A stretch of 60,000 nucleotides of DNA from Strigamia acuminata (Eukaryota; Arthropoda; Chilopoda; Geophilomorpha; Linotaeniidae): the NCBI GenBank assembly GCA_949358305.1, contig OX442320.1:3242259-3302258 (forward strand). Reading direction: 5' to 3'. Below the pieces are notes generated by a model, which did no database searches, was not told the DNA's origin, and was given only the letters and a program-made list of their open reading frames with translations. Positions 55,201 through 60,000 of the stretch are shown here, one piece after another. Position 1 is the first letter of the stretch; every line of letters starts with the position of its first letter. The translations under genes were made by a program, and so were the position numbers.

Positions 55201-55700
55201 CTTTTGAACTCAGGTGATCCGCTTTTTTGGAAGGGGTCGCAGGCAAAACCGATCGTTAAATTTTAATTTCTTACGCTAAACTTTTTTATTTTAACTCTAA
55301 TCGTATTTTAATTTATTACGATGTTTAAATTTAAAAGAAAGAAAACCTTTAGTTTTGGTTTTGGTTTGCCACGACGCCATTCCGCGAACACTTCCTTTGT
55401 TCTAGTTTTTTGGCGGCCTTGACTCCGAGGTGAATCTGGGTCCACTCTCGGGTTTTTAGCCAGCCTTAAATCAACAATAAAACAGAAAGAAATATATCAG
55501 TCACAAGTCACGCTCCAATCTGGGTTGGATGCAACAGATTCAAAGAATTATGTGATTTCTCTGGGGAAATCACACTAATTTACCTGCAACGGCGGTTGTT
55601 CGTCCCAATTCTCATCGTCTTCTGCATTTACGATTAGGCCGTCGCTCTCGTCTCTCGACGATGCGCTCGGCTCTAATCGTGGGTTGCGTCGATCGGCCAT
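52236..55700 (-). CDS. Spliced third ORF of the Ty3/gypsy element, env position but not env-like (967 aa, unassigned)
   Basis: Predicted as two exons. Exon 1 (55700-55584) encodes 39 residues starting MADRRNPRLEPS and ends ttgCAG|gtaaat. The intron (55583-55023, 561 nt) ends attattcag. Exon 2 (55022-52236) continues in the same phase with VDPLESWDALPPTAST for 928 residues. The N-terminal ~160 residues look folded and charged (including EEIRRWLRDIEEDHLTPRW). A long Arg/Ser-rich disordered part follows (SRSSSSSSRTR), then a part rich in KRKVRQKLR, an Ala-rich helical stretch (AIAELAIRQADAAQTHH), and a Pro-rich C-terminal half (SPPPPPAAQ). No signal peptide, membrane segment, furin site context, zinc knuckle or known domain was seen. 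Thus it is neither typical Env nor Gag. The basic regions suggest nucleic-acid binding (inference). Confidence 0.75.
55023..55583 (-). other. Predicted intron in the third ORF
   Basis: GT-AG borders (CAG|gtaaat and attattcag|GT), with phase kept at 0. The region has stops in the relevant frames and is more AT-rich than the exons, as expected of an intron. Confidence 0.65.
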
Positions 55701-56074
55701 TTCAATAAATGAAGTTTTGTTTGAGAGGTCTTTGTCTTTCTCTTTGGGGGAGAAGCAAAGACACGTCTCGTCGTGTTAAAAACAGTCGGAAACTGGGCCT
55801 ATCGACGCTGAGAATTGTGGGTCTCGAACGCGTCTCGTATTTTGCGAGATCCGCCGTGCTGGCAATGACGCTACGGGGTCGACCGCGTGGTTTCGTTGTC
55901 ACGTGGTCGCCCGCTACGTCATAACTTCTCGTCTGTTAGTGGTGACTGCGACAATTCGTTGCGAAGTTTGGACTTAGCCAAATTTTCGCGTCTCAACATG
56001 TGCAGCAGCTCTCGTAAGTAAATCTTTTTATTTTACAAGGCCTCCGCTCCATGTTATCACATTTTCTTTTATTT
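55701..56074 (-). promoter_or_regulatory. Region between pol and the third ORF
   Basis: 374 bp between the pol stop and the third-ORF ATG. On the minus strand there is an AAATAAAAG just after pol. A segment rich in cgag/acgtgac motifs then leads to ttcatttattgaaATGG. It could be the leader of a subgenomic RNA or hold an internal promoter. A splice acceptor for a leader could not be decided by eye. Confidence 0.35.
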
Positions 56075-59000
56075 TTAGTTCTTCCCCACGACTTTGCCGT
56101 CCCGAATGAACGGATTATTGCTTCGTCGTGGTCGAAGGTTGATTTTCGACGTGCTCGTAGATCGTGACTCTACTTGCTCGTTCATCTCCGATGTGTTGGC
56201 ATTTTTCTCATTACTAATTTTTTTATTTTCCATTTCAGAAGTACTTTCTTCTGCTTCCTCCCTCTCCGAAATTGCTTGCTCCGGCTGTGCTGGAGCCTCG
56301 TCGGCCGGAGATTCGGCGTCGAAGAATTCATCCTCGTCCTCCGCTATATTTTCAGCTTCATTTGTTTTTTGGAACGTGTCGACCACGGTGCCCCCTTGGC
56401 CGCTGTGTGTCTGACCTTCCAGCCAGATTTCTTGGGGAAACTCTGGCAGATATGGCCTTAAATCTCGGCCATGTATCGACTGAAAATTTTTGTTGTCCTC
56501 TAAGCGGCGTAGTTGGTATGCGTTGCCGCCGTGTTCGGCCACAATTACATAGGGACCGTCCCTCTTGTCGGCTAAACCTGCGGCGATGCCCCTCGCTGCA
56601 TTGGACAACGTGTGTGCCTCCTTCCACACTAGATCATTCACTTTAAAGTTCGCGAAAGCGAGATCGCCTTCTTTATCTGCGATTCTTTCTCTCATGTTGA
56701 AAATATGCGCCATCATATGCTGGTATGTGTCGGATATAGTCTGTTCCAACCGGCACACGTACTCGTGTGGGCTCGATGGGTCTAATACGTTAACAGCTTC
56801 GGCAACGCGTGGGTCCCATGGCATCCTTAATTCGCGGGCGAAGTTGAGGTACGCCGGTGAGAATTCGCGTGTTCTTGACACGGTTGAGCGAATGCTGAAA
56901 GCGATTTCTCGCAGGTATTCGTCCCATCGATTGTGAATATCGGTGAATACTGTCAGCGCATATTTTATGTCTTTATTTAATCTCTCGACTGGGTTTGTCT
57001 GAGGATTATACGTGGAGGTGTTTGATGCATCCATTTTAAATTTTCTACAGAAGTCCTTATATATTCTCGATCGGAATTGGGGGCCGTTATCCGAAATGAG
57101 TTTTCTGGGAAACCCAAATCGCATTGCCACGTCGTAAAGGCACTCGACTATGTTTTCAGCCGAGGGCTTCGCGAGGGCGTACAGCTCCGGCCATCGGGTG
57201 GCCACGTCCATAATTACGAGAATATACATGTTCTTGTTTCCCGTTGTGGGCTTGGGGCCCATCAAGTCTATGCTTAAGCAGTCAAACGGTGCGTAGGGTC
57301 CGAGAGACATGGCGTTTCTGGCCACTTTATCTCGCGGTCTGCACGCTTGGCACCGGGGGCAGTGTCGGATAAATTTCGTTATCTTTTGCCGCGCGCCCGG
57401 CCAGAAGAAAAGTTGTTTTACTCGATAAAGGGTCCTCGCCACGCCAGAATGGCTGGCGAGCGGGTGTCCGTGCATCAGCCACAACAGTCGGGTGTGCAGC
57501 GATGCCGGCACGACCACTTTAACCGAGTTTCCCGCTCCGCTGAGGTCATCTTGAAACGTCGGGTGGTATTTTACCAGGAGTTCATCATCTATGAGGTAGC
57601 TTGTTGCTTCTTTGACGAACTGTTTCCGGCGGTGTGGGTTTGTCATCCCTTCCGGAAATTCGCCGTTCAGCAAATATTGCGTTATAATTTGACATTTTGT
57701 GTCTGCTGCCTGGTGTTCGACGAACTCACGTCTCGTGGGTGGAGCGTATTGTGTTTTTTCTTCAATTTTTGCTGTGAAGGCGCGTAGTAGTGTTTTGTGG
57801 GTTTCTCCGGGGGGCGGAGATTGAATTTCGGATGTTGAATTGTTTGTCCCAGCTGGCTGGTATGTTCGAGTCCAAAAACCACAAAACGTTCTATCTTCAG
57901 GCTCCATCACTGGTAGCTCGTTCGCCTTTCGCAAACGCCATATTCTCCGTGGAGTCGGGCAGTACAAGAGGTGGGTGTCGTCCTCGCCGTCGTCGTCTGG
58001 TCCTTGGGGGTCAGAGGCTGGGGCTCTCGAGAGGGCGTCGGCCACATGATTGTACTTCCCGGGGCGGTACGTAATTGTTATATCGCACGCCATTAACTCC
58101 AGTTGCCATCGTGCGAGTCGGCCGGAGGGTTCCTTGAGCTTCATCAACCAGCTTAGTGCCTGGTGATCTGTCTGAACCTCGAAGTTCGTGTACTCCAGAT
58201 AGTCGCGAAATTTCCGAACTGCCCAAATTACGGCTAGGCATTCTAGTTCCGTTGCCGTATAATTTTTCTCCGCGCCCTGTATTTTTCTGCTTATAAACAT
58301 ACAGGGTACTTCTTGCGAGATTCCGTTGTACACGTGGGTCTGCAGAAGGGCTGCACCCAGTCCGATTTTACTCGCGTCGGTGTGCAACACGAACGGTCGG
58401 TTTAGGTCCGGCAATGGCATCTTTTCGACGTCAGCCAGCATTTGCTTGATAGTGCTAAATGCGGCCTCGCACTGGACCGTCCACTCAAACTCTTTATCCG
58501 TTCGTAAGAGATCCGTTATAGGCGCGGCCACTTCAGCCAGACCAGAGAGTAGTCGGCCGAAGAAATTGACCATGCCCATGAATCTCTGGACACCTTTTAT
58601 ATCTTCGGGGGCGGGGAATCCGTTTATTGCTTTGACTTTTTCGGGGTCAATCGCGATTCCCTCGACTCCTATTCGATATCCTAGGAAGGCAAGCTCTTTC
58701 CTGCAAAACTTGCTCTTCCCTGGATGGATGTGGAGTCCTGCCCTGGCTAGGCGAGAGACCACTCTATCGATGTGGTCTATATGTTCTTCGAATGTGTCCG
58801 ACGTTATTATGATGTCGTCGAGATACGCCCACACGAAGTCGTGCAGCATATCTCCCAACACGCTTTCGATCAGTTTCTGGAACGTGCTCGGGGCGTTTAC
58901 AAGCCCGAACGGCATCACGTTGAACATTAGTCTTCCTATCGGGGAGTAGAAAGCCGTTTTCAGTTTGTCTTCGGGTTTTAGCTCCACTTGCCAATACCCC

Positions 59001-60000
59001 TTTGACAGGTCCATGGTGGTTACCCACTTGAACGGGCTCAGTTCCCGGAGGATCGAGTCTATAGACGGCATCTGAATCGGGTCTATAACCGTTATCGCGT
59101 TCAGGGGGCGATAATCAATGCATAGTCGAGGTTCCGAGCCTGGACGCATCACCAGGACGATCCGCATGGCGTATTCGCCCAGGGCTTGCGTTACTATGCC
59201 CTTGTCGAGCATGTCTTGGCACATTTGCGTCACGATGTCTCTTTTCTGGGGGTTCATCCCCTTGTAAGGCACTCGAATCGGCTTGTCTGTGGTTAAGACT
59301 ATTTCGTGTGTTGCTTCCGTCGTTCGACCAGGTGTCTTGGTCAGAATTCTTTCATGCTTTCGAAGCACTCGCCTTAGTAGCGATGCCTCGTTAACACGCA
59401 GTGCTGCCTCCTCGACCAGGGTGTCCACGACGTTACTCCTCTGTAATTCCAGAGTGAAGGCTGCGAAATCGTAATCTTGGACGAATTTTCGCAATCCTCT
59501 TCCGTATTCCTCTTTGTCCTTGGCTTCGTCCAGTAATTTTTGGGGAACTACGGGGACTGACCGTTCTCCCTCGGGACTTATCCAGTTCCATGAACGGGTT
59601 ATCGGGTTTGGCTGAATTTTCAGTTTCGCCATGATGTCCATCCCTAGGAGGAATACTTTGTCGTGGGATGGCAAGACTATGAAGGGGTGGGACAGGTTCC
59701 CCCCCGTCCAGTCGATCATGATGCGAACTACGCCCTTCGGCTTGACGTAGCCGTTGGCGGTGAGCAATTCTACGTTCGCGTTCACTTGTGCCACCTTCTT
59801 TCCAATATCCAAGTCTTTTACTATATCTTCGGATATGAATGAACGATCCGCTCCTGAATCCAGTAGACCGAACAATTTTTGGTTTTCTATCTCCACTGGC
59901 AGCATACACAGAGTTTCGCAATGTGCTTTCGTGACATTGCAGTGAAATACGCGTAATGTCTGGGGCTCAACCTCCAGATTGAACGGAAGGTCCGTCCAAT
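56075..60000 (-). CDS. pol: Ty3/gypsy Pol polyprotein (protease, RT, RNase H, integrase); 5' end outside window
   Basis: The frame stays open through the window edge; the first in-window ATG is at 59905 and residues are counted from there (1276 aa). Protease: DSGAD at 16-20. RT: RLCIDYRPLN at 260, DLSKGYW near 299, MPFGLVNAP near 331, catalytic YLDD at 361-364. RNase H: HTDAS near 508, the Glu in ATELECLAV, QTDHQALSWL near 578, HVADALSR near 620. Integrase: zinc-binding H814/H819 and C849/C852, catalytic D880, D939 and E974 with the canonical 35-residue D-to-E spacing, and a GPY/F motif (RDGPYVIV) near 1115. The C-terminal tail is acidic and ends in a basic patch. All catalytic residues are present with no frameshift, so it could be active. 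It sits upstream of the third ORF on the same strand. Confidence 0.95.
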   Translation of the reverse strand, partial: WTDLPFNLEVEPQTLRVFHCNVTKAHCETLCMLPVEIENQKLFGLLDSGADRSFISEDIVKDLDIGKKVAQVNANVELLTANGYVKPKGVVRIMIDWTGGNLSHPFIVLPSHDKVFLLGMDIMAKLKIQPNPITRSWNWISPEGERSVPVVPQKLLDEAKDKEEYGRGLRKFVQDYDFAAFTLELQRSNVVDTLVEEAALRVNEASLLRRVLRKHERILTKTPGRTTEATHEIVLTTDKPIRVPYKGMNPQKRDIVTQMCQDMLDKGIVTQALGEYAMRIVLVMRPGSEPRLCIDYRPLNAITVIDPIQMPSIDSILRELSPFKWVTTMDLSKGYWQVELKPEDKLKTAFYSPIGRLMFNVMPFGLVNAPSTFQKLIESVLGDMLHDFVWAYLDDIIITSDTFEEHIDHIDRVVSRLARAGLHIHPGKSKFCRKELAFLGYRIGVEGIAIDPEKVKAINGFPAPEDIKGVQRFMGMVNFFGRLLSGLAEVAAPITDLLRTDKEFEWTVQCEAAFSTIKQMLADVEKMPLPDLNRPFVLHTDASKIGLGAALLQTHVYNGISQEVPCMFISRKIQGAEKNYTATELECLAVIWAVRKFRDYLEYTNFEVQTDHQALSWLMKLKEPSGRLARWQLELMACDITITYRPGKYNHVADALSRAPASDPQGPDDDGEDDTHLLYCPTPRRIWRLRKANELPVMEPEDRTFCGFWTRTYQPAGTNNSTSEIQSPPPGETHKTLLRAFTAKIEEKTQYAPPTRREFVEHQAADTKCQIITQYLLNGEFPEGMTNPHRRKQFVKEATSYLIDDELLVKYHPTFQDDLSGAGNSVKVVVPASLHTRLLWLMHGHPLASHSGVARTLYRVKQLFFWPGARQKITKFIRHCPRCQACRPRDKVARNAMSLGPYAPFDCLSIDLMGPKPTTGNKNMYILVIMDVATRWPELYALAKPSAENIVECLYDVAMRFGFPRKLISDNGPQFRSRIYKDFCRKFKMDASNTSTYNPQTNPVERLNKDIKYALTVFTDIHNRWDEYLREIAFSIRSTVSRTREFSPAYLNFARELRMPWDPRVAEAVNVLDPSSPHEYVCRLEQTISDTYQHMMAHIFNMRERIADKEGDLAFANFKVNDLVWKEAHTLSNAARGIAAGLADKRDGPYVIVAEHGGNAYQLRRLEDNKNFQSIHGRDLRPYLPEFPQEIWLEGQTHSGQGGTVVDTFQKTNEAENIAEDEDEFFDAESPADEAPAQPEQAISEREEAEESTSEMENKKISNEKNANTSEMNEQVESRSTSTSKINLRPRRSNNPFIRDGKVVGKN

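Larger units (their letters stand above)
51422..60000 (-). mobile_element. Ty3/gypsy LTR retrotransposon, minus strand, 5' part outside the window
   Basis: Order in the direction of transcription (decreasing coordinates): pol (60000 to 56075), a spliced third ORF (55700 to 52236), then the 3' LTR (52188 to 51422). The protease-RT-RNase H-integrase order and GPY/F motif identify Ty3/gypsy. Both long ORFs are intact, so the insertion may be young. The element is much more GC-rich than its flanks. The gag gene, primer-binding site and 5' LTR lie beyond 60000. Confidence 0.9.

Overview
The window looks like nuclear DNA from an animal. Its genes have introns with GT-AG borders, TATA boxes and AATAAA poly(A) signals. 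The sequence is AT-rich, with many small MITE-like repeats, solo LTRs, minisatellites and one large Ty3/gypsy retrotransposon. Nothing bacterial is seen: no operons, Shine-Dalgarno sites or CRISPR. The phylum cannot be fixed from sequence alone; an invertebrate is my inference.

Layout. (1) 1-8.4 kb: no convincing gene; minisatellites and two inverted-repeat elements. (2) 8.4-21.4 kb: a CpG-rich satellite complex made of 56-bp units that each contain a hairpin. The units lie in opposing arms of very large palindromes inside a ~5.39-kb tandem duplication that runs into a 200-N assembly gap (21397-21596). (3) 22.3-42.5 kb: the core of the window. Three same-strand paralogous genes encode secreted, nearly cysteine-free proteins of 1349, 872 and 1267 aa. 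Each is a string of ~90-115-residue, predicted all-helical modules, mostly separated by basic sites (RQAR, RQSR, KR, RR, TR). The genes share a ~280-bp promoter block, a TATA box, a ~45-nt non-coding first exon, an intron ending exactly 13 nt before the ATG, a single coding exon and a common 3' end. (4) 42.5-51.4 kb: mostly non-coding, with MITEs, minisatellites and a possible signal-peptide first exon at 46.5 kb. (5) 51.4-60 kb: the 3' part of a minus-strand Ty3/gypsy element, with an intact pol (protease, RT, RNase H, integrase with GPY/F), a large spliced third ORF in the env position that has no env features, and the 3' LTR.

The most interesting system is the three-gene array. The modules appear to have multiplied by tandem duplication, for example three successive copies of a four-module block in gene 1. 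They also seem to have been exchanged between genes, and lost in one case (gene 2). Architecture and basic junctions suggest precursors cut into many small helical proteins, analogous in plan to nematode polyprotein allergens or tandem-repeat insect gut allergens. I do not recognise the family, and no function is asserted.
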